From Flavobacteriales bacterium (GTDB lineage: Bacteria > Bacteroidota > Bacteroidia > NORP154): 21,931 bases of DNA. Within the stretch, counting starts at the first letter, position 1, and each line of letters starts with the position of its first letter. The notes beneath the pieces are model-generated. The model worked only from the letters and a program-made list of their open reading frames with translations. It was not told the origin of the DNA and did not search any database. This document shows positions 7,171-14,293 of this stretch, one piece after another. The stretch is taken from the NCBI GenBank assembly GCA_012965625.1, contig DTSC01000374.1, positions 1 to 21,931 on the forward strand, given 5' to 3'. A program made the position numbers and the translations under genes.

Positions 7171-7184
7171 CTGGGATTTCCCAG
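7171..7184 (+). terminator. Possible weak terminator hairpin
   Basis: CTGGGA-TT-TCCCAG forms a short hairpin 12 bp after the stop codon of the helical protein gene. It is followed by AT-rich sequence, with the T-run (7202-7207) some 17 bp away, so it is a poor intrinsic terminator and may be incidental. Confidence 0.3.
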
Positions 7185-7206
7185 GTTATATTAATATATA
7201 GTTTTT

Positions 7207-7214
7207 TATATTTG
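7207..7214 (+). promoter_or_regulatory. -7 promoter element for the SpoIIE phosphatase gene
   Basis: TATATTTG matches TAnnTTTG and ends 20 bp before the ATG at 7235. The region is AT-rich, so chance matches are more likely here. No clear -33 TTTG was found. Confidence 0.42.
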
Positions 7215-7234
7215 AATGTCATTTTTCAGCTTTT

Positions 7235-9340
7235 ATGAGAAAAAAGAAGTCTCTTTCGGAACGCATTGAACAGGTATCTGAGGTTCTTGACGAACTATCA
7301 AATATAGGTGATATGCTGTCCAGCTCATTCGATAACAAGGAGTTATCATACAAATTCCTTGAGATTCTGGACCGATTGATCACTGTTGAGTATGCTGGTC
7401 TTTATTTGTGGAATGAAGAGGAAAAGAAGCTAGAGCTTTTTGTTTCAAAAGGGTTCACAGAGCAGGACAAAATTGAGGCAGAAAAGACTGCCATGGACAG
7501 GCATGTAGGGTGGGTTTATAAAAACCAGGAGATCTTAAATGTTCCTGATGCAAGTAAAGACAAAAGGTCAATTACTGGCAAGCGCTCTTTCAAGGTTGGG
7601 TCCAGGGTTTGGATTCCAATCATTATTGATGGCAATTCTGTTGGCTCTTTTGGTTTGGCATGTAGTAAAAAGCATGGATTCAATAAAAATGCCATCTCTG
7701 CACTCAACTTTGTAGGCAAGATAGCGGCCATAACTTATTTTAATATAGAATACAAAAAGAATTTATTGGCCAGGGAAGGACATTTAAAGAATATTATTGA
7801 TGGAAATATGGATGGTCATGTGCTCATCGACCATAAGGGAATTATATCATCCTGGAACAAAAACGCAACATCTATTTTTGGCTGGGAAGCTGATGAGGTT
7901 ATTGGAAAACCTTTTACAGAAACCATAATTCCACCAGAGCATCAAAAAGACCACCAAAAAGGAATGGACTCATCTCTTAAAACAGGTAAGGGCAAAATAC
8001 TTAACCAGCGTGTTAGCCTGGAAGCATTAACCAAAGAAGGAGACAAAATTCCAATTGAGCTAATCGTAAACCGCCTGGAATATAAGGGAGACATCTTTTT
8101 TAGTGGCTTCATTCGGGACATCTCCCTAGAACAAGAGCACATGGAAATGATCAATTCTTTTGCTAAAAATCTCAAAGAAGAAGTTGACCAGAAGACGAAA
8201 GAGGTGCATCAGCTATCCACCTTCCCAAAAAACAATCCGAACCCAATAGTTGAGTTGAGCTTTTCATGTGACCTGCTATTTTATAACGATGCCGCTGTAA
8301 GCGAGTTTCCCGAGCTGGATTTATTAGGAGGGGAGCATCCATTTTGTCTGTTCTTTAAACCTCATATTAAGCCTATCGTGGAAAATGGGTTAAAAGATGA
8401 TATAACCCTGGATATGACACTTGAACTTAACAACAAGAAATACAATTGCAAGATATACCTTATTAAAGACTTGAAAAAAGCCCGGTTTTATCTTAATGAT
8501 GTTACAGAACGTGAAGAACATATCAAAATAATCGAGACTATTAATAAAGACCTGAATGATAGCATTAATTATGCAAAACAACTTCAGCAAGCCATCTTTC
8601 CCTCAAACAATGAAATTCACAAAGATCTTGAAGCCTTTATAATTTATTCACCTAAGGATATTGTAAGTGGTGATTTTTATACAAAATTTGATGTGCCGCA
8701 CAGAGAGGGCAGTGTTATAGTTGCAGTTGCAGATTGTACGGGGCACGGAGTTCCAGGAGCTATGTTAAGTTTTATCTGCTATGATGCATTGGCCACCGCC
8801 ATTAAAGAATTACAATTACCTGATCCGGCTGCAATTTTGAATAGAGCAAGAGAATTGATACTTGAAACATTTAAAAAAAGCAAAGTGCAAGTAAATGATG
8901 GGATGGACATTTCAATGTGTATACTAAACCCAAAAACAAAAGAATTGGTCTTTGCAGGTGCAAATTCTCCACTATATGTAGTGAAAAAAATTGATGACTG
9001 TCTATCTGAAAAGGATGCTGCAAACAAAACACACTATTTGAGACAAATTAAAGGAGATTCTCAACCTGTTGGATATTATTTTGATTTAGTGCCCTTTACA
9101 AACAAAGTGCTTAAATTGTCTTCAGGAGATTCTATTTACCTTTTTTCAGATGGTTACGCTGATCAGTTTGGGGGTAAACGAGATAAAAAATTTGGATACC
9201 GTCGCTTCAGGGAGCTCTTGCTGGAAAGTAATTTCCTTCCGATTGATAAACAAAAGTCTAAAATTGAGGACACCCTAAACGAGTGGAAGGGAGAAAAAGA
9301 CCAGATAGATGACATATTGGTTCTTGGGATTCGATTGTAG
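7235..9340 (+). CDS. GAF-PAS-PAS-SpoIIE (PP2C) sensor phosphatase
   Basis: The 701-residue cytoplasmic protein has a GAF domain (about 20-170), a PAS domain (about 180-300, with DGHVLIDHKGIISSWNKNA and FGWEADEVIGK), a linker coiled coil, a second degenerate PAS-like region (about 325-425, opening FPKNNPNPIVELS) and a C-terminal SpoIIE/RsbU-type PP2C domain (about 455-701). Metal-site residues are visible: SGDFY with Asp480, ADCTGHGVPGA with Asp500, DGMD at 555-558, SDG at 638-640 and the closing QIDDILVLGIRL. It should dephosphorylate a Ser/Thr-phosphorylated partner, classically an anti-sigma-factor antagonist, in response to a ligand or redox signal sensed by GAF/PAS. No STAS protein or anti-sigma kinase lies in this window, so the partner is unknown. 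Confidence 0.92.
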   Translation: MRKKKSLSERIEQVSEVLDELSNIGDMLSSSFDNKELSYKFLEILDRLITVEYAGLYLWNEEEKKLELFVSKGFTEQDKIEAEKTAMDRHVGWVYKNQEILNVPDASKDKRSITGKRSFKVGSRVWIPIIIDGNSVGSFGLACSKKHGFNKNAISALNFVGKIAAITYFNIEYKKNLLAREGHLKNIIDGNMDGHVLIDHKGIISSWNKNATSIFGWEADEVIGKPFTETIIPPEHQKDHQKGMDSSLKTGKGKILNQRVSLEALTKEGDKIPIELIVNRLEYKGDIFFSGFIRDISLEQEHMEMINSFAKNLKEEVDQKTKEVHQLSTFPKNNPNPIVELSFSCDLLFYNDAAVSEFPELDLLGGEHPFCLFFKPHIKPIVENGLKDDITLDMTLELNNKKYNCKIYLIKDLKKARFYLNDVTEREEHIKIIETINKDLNDSINYAKQLQQAIFPSNNEIHKDLEAFIIYSPKDIVSGDFYTKFDVPHREGSVIVAVADCTGHGVPGAMLSFICYDALATAIKELQLPDPAAILNRARELILETFKKSKVQVNDGMDISMCILNPKTKELVFAGANSPLYVVKKIDDCLSEKDAANKTHYLRQIKGDSQPVGYYFDLVPFTNKVLKLSSGDSIYLFSDGYADQFGGKRDKKFGYRRFRELLLESNFLPIDKQKSKIEDTLNEWKGEKDQIDDILVLGIRL

Positions 9341-9433
9341 TTTCAGGCATTTAGACAACCCATGGGCCTTCTTTCTTTTCTACATGTATTCCAGGACTTA
9401 ACAAAACCAATCAGGTGCCTCCAAAAAGATCAT

Positions 9434-9441
9434 TAGATTTG
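9434..9441 (+). promoter_or_regulatory. Possible -7 promoter element for the acyltransferase gene
   Basis: TAGATTTG matches TAnnTTTG but lies only 8 bp before the ATG at 9450. If real, the transcript would be essentially leaderless for that ATG, or carry about 10 nt before the alternative ATG at 9459. The preceding 109-bp gap has no other clear signal. Confidence 0.35.
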
Positions 9442-9449
9442 AATCAAAA

Positions 9450-10190
9450 ATGCTTTGGATGAAAATTCTTTTGTCAATTCTATTAACCCCTGTTTTTTAC
9501 CTGCTTTTTGGATTGACACTACTTGTTTTTCATCCAATCCAGGTAATCTGTCTTAATTTGTTTGGTTATCATGTACATAAAAACAGTGTTGCCTTGCTAA
9601 ATTGGTTTCTACTGCGAAGCATGAGTGTGATGGGTGTCCGCATCATCTTTAAGAATTTTCAGCGTTTGCCAGACAATCTGCCAAAAATTGTGGTCTGTAA
9701 TCATCAAAGCATATGGGATATACCGCCGTTAATATGGAAACTTAAAGAGCACCATCTTAAATTCGTTTCAAAAAAAGAGCTGGCAAAAAACATTCCAAGT
9801 ATCTCTTATAACCTTAAGTATGGTGGGTCTGTAATCATTGACAGAAGCAAGCCGGATGAAGCCATTACACTAATTTCAAAATTTGCTAATTATCTGAAGG
9901 GGAATAATTATGCTGTATGCATATTCCCAGAAGGCACAAGAAGCAAAGATGGTAATGTGAGCCGATTTAAACATGCGGGAATTGAAGCAATAATCAAGGT
10001 GGCCCCAAATGCTTTAGTGGTACCGATCGCAATCAAGAATGCATTCAAGTTTGATAACGGTGGCAAGCTATTAAAAACGGTCGGTGTAAGTATCGAATTT
10101 ACCATGCTGGAACCAAGGCAACTTGGGCTGTACAACTTACCGGAACAAATGGAAGAAATACGCTCAGAGATTAGTGAAACAATTAGCTAA
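9450..10190 (+). CDS. plsC: 1-acyl-sn-glycerol-3-phosphate acyltransferase (PlsC family)
   Basis: The 246-residue protein has a hydrophobic N-terminal membrane region (about 4-35) and a PlsC/LPLAT acyltransferase domain. The catalytic NHQSIWD (84-90, the H-X4-D motif with His85 and Asp90) and FPEGTRS (159-165, glycerol-phosphate binding) are both intact, with a VPIAIKNA segment at 191-198. It transfers an acyl chain to lysophosphatidic acid on the cytoplasmic face of the inner membrane, making phosphatidic acid; a related acyl acceptor cannot be excluded, so the symbol is a family-level call. ATG at 9459 is an alternative start that may suit the promoter better. It is followed by a gene-free stretch and tRNA-Cys on the other strand. 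Confidence 0.88.
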   Translation: MLWMKILLSILLTPVFYLLFGLTLLVFHPIQVICLNLFGYHVHKNSVALLNWFLLRSMSVMGVRIIFKNFQRLPDNLPKIVVCNHQSIWDIPPLIWKLKEHHLKFVSKKELAKNIPSISYNLKYGGSVIIDRSKPDEAITLISKFANYLKGNNYAVCIFPEGTRSKDGNVSRFKHAGIEAIIKVAPNALVVPIAIKNAFKFDNGGKLLKTVGVSIEFTMLEPRQLGLYNLPEQMEEIRSEISETIS

Positions 10191-10315
10191 AACGACGCAT
10201 ACCATATATCGTTGTTGTTTTTGAGATCTTTAATCAATCAGTTGGTGTGGATTAGCTCCCGCACGCTACACTTTGGTCGCTGATCTGGGAGGGGGGGGTA
10301 ATCAACGAAAACCCC

Positions 10316-10334
10316 AAAACCTTCGGTTTTATAT
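10316..10334 (+). terminator. Possible terminator after plsC
   Basis: AAAACC (10316-10321) pairs with GGTTTT (10325-10330) around a TTC loop, so the downstream arm itself supplies four T residues, followed by ATAT. It is a small stem, 125 bp after the plsC stop codon, so its role as the plsC terminator is uncertain. Confidence 0.4.
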
Positions 10335-10389
10335 GGTTTCAAATCACATCTCTATTGAGCAAGCTCAATTCGTTGCAATTTCAAACCAT
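10333..10389. repeat. Concentric inverted repeat (57 bp)
   Basis: The outer arms ATGGTTTCAAAT (10333-10344) and ATTTCAAACCAT (10378-10389) pair except for one C-C mismatch. Inside, ATTGAGC (10354-10360) and GCTCAAT (10363-10369) pair perfectly around AA. Both pairs share the same centre near 10361, so the whole could fold as one long hairpin with an internal loop. It lies 20 bp beyond the 3' end of tRNA-Cys. Confidence 0.6.
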
Positions 10390-10408
10390 TTTTATTGGGT
10401 TTTCTTTG

Positions 10409-10480
10409 AGGTCGCGAGCGGATTCGAACCGCTGTACCTGGTTTTGCAGACCAGTGCCTAAGCCACTCGGCCACGCGACC
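10409..10480 (-). tRNA. tRNA-Cys (anticodon GCA)
   Basis: A complete 72-nt cloverleaf on the minus strand. Acceptor stem GGTCGCG pairs with CGCGACC. The anticodon arm CTGGT-CTGCAAA-ACCAG gives anticodon GCA. The T-arm AGCGG-TTCGAAT-CCGCT is perfect, and the discriminator is U, as expected for tRNA-Cys. CCA is not encoded. Confidence 0.96.
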
Positions 10481-10511
10481 TGATTCTTTTTCTGGTTAAT
10501 TAAATTATATG

Positions 10512-10519
10512 CAAAATTA
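10512..10519 (-). promoter_or_regulatory. -7 promoter element for tRNA-Cys
   Basis: The minus strand reads TAATTTTG, matching TAnnTTTG, 31 bp upstream of the mature tRNA-Cys 5' end and just beyond the folB stop codon at 10525. The -33 position falls within the end of folB and shows GTTA, a weak match. Confidence 0.42.
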
Positions 10520-10524
10520 TGAAT

Positions 10525-10875
10525 TTAACTTTTAATTGTAACGCTAACCTTTTGCACGATCCCTTTTAGTGGAGGATTGTGTTTTGAAAGCGTAATTTCA
10601 GCAGCCTTAATCTCAGGAAATTGAACTTTTAAGCCATTTAGCATTCTCTGTGCGGCATGCTCTAATAAATTTGATCTAACATTCATTTCCCTTTTTATAA
10701 AATCATAGACCTCTTCGTAATCCAAAGCTTTCTTCAGCTCATCTGAAGCTGAAGCCTCGGACATTTCTACATCAAAAAAAAGATCTACCACAAACTTGTT
10801 ACCGCGGGTAATTTCATCACTATGATATCCATGGTGTGCAAAAAACTCCATGCCTTCTAATCTAACTGTTCCCAT
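10525..10875 (-). CDS. folB: Dihydroneopterin aldolase
   Basis: The 116-residue product matches the FolB family in length and motifs: LEGMEFFAHHGYHSDE at 6-21, GNKFVVDLFFDVE, LDYEEVYDFI at 51-60, LLEHAAQRML at 70-79 and ITLSKHNPPLKG at 94-105. By alignment with characterised enzymes the key residues Glu21, Tyr53, Glu72 and Lys98 are present. It cleaves 7,8-dihydroneopterin to 6-hydroxymethyl-7,8-dihydropterin and glycolaldehyde in cytoplasmic folate synthesis. It lies 74 bp downstream of the TonB receptor gene on the same strand and could be at the end of that transcript or separate; no other folate gene is in the window. No clear promoter box was found in the gap. Confidence 0.93.
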   Translation of the reverse strand: MGTVRLEGMEFFAHHGYHSDEITRGNKFVVDLFFDVEMSEASASDELKKALDYEEVYDFIKREMNVRSNLLEHAAQRMLNGLKVQFPEIKAAEITLSKHNPPLKGIVQKVSVTIKS

Positions 10876-10949
10876 TATAAATCTTTTGACCTAATAATAT
10901 GATTATTTAAGATTGCAGCAATACAATATTTTTACGGACAATTCTACCC

Positions 10950-13463
10950 TTAAAAATAGGCCCGTAAAGATAGTACTAAATTTCTCCCAGGGGCAGACAA
11001 TCCTGAAGCAAATTGCCTGTAATGCAAATCCATAATATTCTCCAAGCCTACCTGAACCACCAAAATTCTATTATCAGGAATGTCCTGTACTGTTTGCTCC
11101 TCTTCATAATAGGGTGTATTAAGCTTAATATCGTAAGATGCTTTAATATTTAATGTATACCATGGTGGTGTTCCATCAACTGTTGCTTCAGCTAAATTAT
11201 CTTCACTGCCGATCCCATAATCTTTTGTTCTTTTCCATCCATTATAATATGAATAAATGGTAATATTTGCTGGTTTTAAATATTTCCCATTTCGAAAACG
11301 ATAGTTGATACTTGTTTTACCAAAAACAGGGGGTATATGAGAAAGAGGGGCGTTATCTGTTATATCTCTTCCGTAGGTATAGCTAATGGTGCTTTCAAGC
11401 ATCAGCACATCTATAAGGCTAAGCTTTACACCAGCAAATCCACCGTAGATGATAGCCTTTGCTGCATTGGTATTGGTCATCACCTTAAGTAGGTCTCCGT
11501 CATAAACCAAAGAATCTTGCCCATTAAGCTTGGCTTCTCTTCTTACTATAGCATTAATTAAATAGGTATAGTATCCCAATAGTCGAAGCTCACCCCTTTT
11601 ATTGTTAAATTTCTTTGTAATCCCCATCTCTCCATTATATACATATTCTGGAATTAGTTCCTCATTTGGCACCATTACATAGTCATCCTTTCCAAAAACC
11701 TTCCCATAGTCATCCACATTTGGGGCCCTGAATCCAGTTGAAGCAGCCAAATTAAGTTGCCAAGTTGATGTCAATCTGGCAACCAGTCCTAAGCTACCAT
11801 TAAACGCACCAGTATTTATTGAGATCTTTTCAAATGGGAATTGATAGGTGGTTGTATCAATAAAAAGAGATGCCAGTGTCACCTGGCTATACCTGATGCC
11901 TGAATTAACTAAAAGCTTTTTGCTTAGCTGCCATTTATATGATAAATAAGCAGCATACGACTGAGCAATGCTTCCTCCATCAGGATATCTGCTGGATGCA
12001 TACCCCAGAGTGCTGTCTATTGTATTTTCAGCATATGCTTTTGACTGCACATCATTATAGGTCGTTTCAAGTCCATATTGAAATGATCGGACAGAATCTA
12101 TCTCCTCAAAAAAATCGGCATTTAATGTATATACTTTAACCTCTTCTTCTCTTACATTTCTTATTGTATCCCTAAATTTCCTGGTAATACGATCTTCTCC
12201 TATTTTCTGAAAACCCAGAATAATGGTTCCCTTATCAAACAATTCCTTTTTCGGATTGATCTTGGCTGTTAAAGAAGAAAAGAGCCTCTCCTGAGGACCA
12301 TAATGCCATTCAGCATATTTTAATGTGTCATTAGTCAGGTCATTTAGCTTATCATATCTGGGAATTGCAGAAGATGACGAATACTGTAAATTCACAATAA
12401 GTCCAAGCTGAGGATTTGGCCTATAAAAGACCTTTTGCAATAAATTGACTTGATTATATGCAGTATTGCGTTGCACATTTGGATATTTATTTTCAAGCAT
12501 GGTGTCATTTCCTGCTATAGTTTTGCCATAATAATATTTAAGCTTTCCAAAATCAGGGTACTTATCATCCCTCTGAGAGCCTGCATTTAAATCATGGAAA
12601 TTACTCTGAGTAATTCCAGTAAGAATTCCAAGCTTTTTGTACCCTACCTGAAAATCAAAATGTGTTGTTTGTTCAGCATTGGCAGAAGCATACCGAATAA
12701 ATCCATTTATCTTGGAGTTTGAGACTGTGTCGTTATGGGCCAATAAAGGGTCTTTTGTATAAAAATGCATCACCCCTCCCAGGGCATCACTACCATATAT
12801 CATAGAGCTGGGCCCAAATATAATCTCTGTACGTTCCAGAACAGCATTGTCAATAGTAATTACATTTTGCAGATGCCCGCTTCTATAGATGGCATTGTTC
12901 ATGCGTACGCCATCCACAACGAGTAATATTTTATTGGCTTCAAAGCCACGAATAATGGGGCTGCCCCCTCCCATTTGGCTCTTTTGAACAGATATATTGC
13001 CTGATGCCTGAAGCATATCTGCCGTGGTTTGAGGAGAATAGCTTGCTATGTCATGATAGTCAATAATCTCCATTTGTGTTGGAATATCATCACGCTTTTC
13101 TTCTGTTTTAGATGCAGAAAGGACAACCTCTTTAAGCTGTCTAACATCCTTAGTCATTGAAATATGATAGCCCATTGCTATAAGCTGTTTTTTTGTATAA
13201 AATATATCTATGAAAGAAGGGTGTTGAAAGATAATTGTGTCCAATATTTCAAATCTGTCAAGAGAGATTTCGCCAGCGCTTGTTGAAATTTCAGCTATTT
13301 CCTTTTTGGTTCCAAACACAGCAACATTTTCAATGCTATTGCCAGTGCTACGATCAGAAATTATTAACCGCTGGCCAGATGCTACTCCTGCCACAAGGAA
13401 TAATATTAATAGTCCTAGAAGATTTGTGGTATATGGCGTATAGAAATTGTCTTTCCCGGTCAT
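10950..13463 (-). CDS. TonB-dependent outer-membrane receptor, hemoglobin/heme-receptor-like
   Basis: The 837-residue protein has a signal peptide (about 12-30), a small CarboxypepD-regulatory-like beta domain (about 32-105), a plug domain (about 118-240, with GGGSPIIRGFEANKILLVVD and GVRMNNAIYRSGH) and a 22-strand beta-barrel ending in aromatic AYF. STGFRAPNVDDYG (576-588), with the FRAP box at 578-581, followed by VPNEELIPEY (598-607), resembles the FRAP...NPNL pair of HmuR-type hemoglobin/heme receptors, although NPNL itself is altered. Ligand assignment is therefore tentative: heme or hemoprotein is plausible, another siderophore-like ligand possible. Energised by TonB/ExbBD, not found here. 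It begins 8 bp after the recO stop codon, so it is probably co-transcribed with recO. Confidence 0.9.
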   Translation of the reverse strand: MTGKDNFYTPYTTNLLGLLILFLVAGVASGQRLIISDRSTGNSIENVAVFGTKKEIAEISTSAGEISLDRFEILDTIIFQHPSFIDIFYTKKQLIAMGYHISMTKDVRQLKEVVLSASKTEEKRDDIPTQMEIIDYHDIASYSPQTTADMLQASGNISVQKSQMGGGSPIIRGFEANKILLVVDGVRMNNAIYRSGHLQNVITIDNAVLERTEIIFGPSSMIYGSDALGGVMHFYTKDPLLAHNDTVSNSKINGFIRYASANAEQTTHFDFQVGYKKLGILTGITQSNFHDLNAGSQRDDKYPDFGKLKYYYGKTIAGNDTMLENKYPNVQRNTAYNQVNLLQKVFYRPNPQLGLIVNLQYSSSSAIPRYDKLNDLTNDTLKYAEWHYGPQERLFSSLTAKINPKKELFDKGTIILGFQKIGEDRITRKFRDTIRNVREEEVKVYTLNADFFEEIDSVRSFQYGLETTYNDVQSKAYAENTIDSTLGYASSRYPDGGSIAQSYAAYLSYKWQLSKKLLVNSGIRYSQVTLASLFIDTTTYQFPFEKISINTGAFNGSLGLVARLTSTWQLNLAASTGFRAPNVDDYGKVFGKDDYVMVPNEELIPEYVYNGEMGITKKFNNKRGELRLLGYYTYLINAIVRREAKLNGQDSLVYDGDLLKVMTNTNAAKAIIYGGFAGVKLSLIDVLMLESTISYTYGRDITDNAPLSHIPPVFGKTSINYRFRNGKYLKPANITIYSYYNGWKRTKDYGIGSEDNLAEATVDGTPPWYTLNIKASYDIKLNTPYYEEEQTVQDIPDNRILVVQVGLENIMDLHYRQFASGLSAPGRNLVLSLRAYF

Positions 13464-13471
13464 ATTAATAT

Positions 13472-14197
13472 TTAATTCATAACCGCCTGAAGAACTTTAT
13501 GCGATTTAATCTCAGGCATCTTATCTAAATGTAATTTATAATACGCAATCAGGTGTTCAATCATATTAAAGCGTTGATCAGAGGTTATCTTCAGCTCCAT
13601 GTTGTCTGAAAAAGACCTGCTTAATAGTTCATTAAAAATTGTTGTGCTTTTCTGATCCATCCAATCACGATGATTTGGTTTTATTGTTTCAAATATCCCA
13701 TCTCTTTTGTTAAAAAAACAATGTTTTGCACTTGGCTGCATCGATGGTATAAACCCAAGGTGCCCTGAAAGCTGAACCATAAATACCAAGTGGAAATTGG
13801 AAATTTTGTCTTCTGTTTTATCAAGCAGTTCTATTACTGCCAACAAAAACTCAAACAATTTAGGGTTTCGCTCTTCTTCCTGAATTGAACGGTATAAAAC
13901 TTCGGCCAAGAATATGGAAAGAGACATCTTATTAATATCGGTCTGGAGCTTGGAAGCAGGATTTATTGCCGTGGCATATTTCAATCTTTGCAATCCTCCT
14001 TTTTCTTTATGATATACCTCCATGTCCAGAAGCGTTAGTGGTTGAAGAATATTAGGTTTTATTTTAGCCTTTTTGCTATAGACATTATTAATGAGGTACG
14101 ACTGCAAACCATAAAGCTCAGTATATACTTTTGCAACCACACTTGTTTCTGCATACTTGAGTTGATGCAGCACTATTCCTCTCGTATTGGAAACCAA
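13472..14197 (-). CDS. recO: DNA repair protein RecO
   Basis: The 241-residue product opens with the RecO OB-fold pattern: TRGIVLHQLKYAETSVVAKVYTE, with YGLQSYLINNV soon after. It continues with a helical C-terminal part containing MSLSIFLAEVLYRSIQEEE and LSGHLGFIPSM. The length fits RecO. RecO acts with RecR to load RecA onto SSB-coated single-stranded DNA in the RecF recombination pathway. The C-terminal four-cysteine zinc site of some RecO proteins is not present; only one Cys is evident. It lies downstream of porZ (96 bp gap containing a hairpin) and 8 bp upstream of the TonB receptor gene, so it probably heads a two-gene unit with that gene. No obvious -7 box was found directly upstream. 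Confidence 0.92.
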   Translation of the reverse strand: MVSNTRGIVLHQLKYAETSVVAKVYTELYGLQSYLINNVYSKKAKIKPNILQPLTLLDMEVYHKEKGGLQRLKYATAINPASKLQTDINKMSLSIFLAEVLYRSIQEEERNPKLFEFLLAVIELLDKTEDKISNFHLVFMVQLSGHLGFIPSMQPSAKHCFFNKRDGIFETIKPNHRDWMDQKSTTIFNELLSRSFSDNMELKITSDQRFNMIEHLIAYYKLHLDKMPEIKSHKVLQAVMN

Positions 14198-14270
14198 AAT
14201 CCGAAAAATTAAGCTTGTTTAGTGGGCTAAGATACAAATACCATTATATAGATTGCAAATACTGGCTACA

Positions 14271-14286
14271 CTCCTTTTGAAAGGAG
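14271..14286. repeat. Hairpin between porZ and recO
   Basis: CTCCTTT and AAAGGAG pair perfectly around TG. On the minus strand the base can extend with GGCT/AGCC around a 3-nt bulge. No T-run follows on the minus strand, so it is not a standard intrinsic terminator; it may slow or process the porZ-recO read-through transcript, or be incidental. Confidence 0.45.
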
Positions 14287-14293
14287 CCCAAGT

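Larger units (their letters stand above)
10191..10408. other. Gene-free 218-bp stretch with G tract and inverted repeats
   Basis: No credible gene is seen. The stretch holds a run of eight G (10291-10298) directly after GGGA, a small hairpin AAAACC-TTC-GGTTTT (10316-10330), and a concentric inverted repeat (10333-10389). The section about 10240-10300 is more GC-rich than the intergenic DNA elsewhere in the window. A 62-codon plus-strand frame that reads through it into tRNA-Cys is not convincing. Confidence 0.6.

Noticed and set aside
9345..9378. AGGC...GCCT arms followed by a pyrimidine-rich stretch after the phosphatase gene
   Set aside because: A 4-bp stem with a 17-nt loop is not stable enough to support a terminator call.
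10273..10461. 62-codon plus-strand frame ending inside tRNA-Cys
   Set aside because: Its C-terminal part is simply the antisense of the tRNA-Cys gene, a common spurious frame; the rest crosses the G8 tract and inverted repeats.
10931..10968. Inverted repeat TTTACGG...CCGTAAA around the TonB receptor stop codon
   Set aside because: Seven-bp arms with a 24-nt loop and no T-run; too weak to call a terminator.
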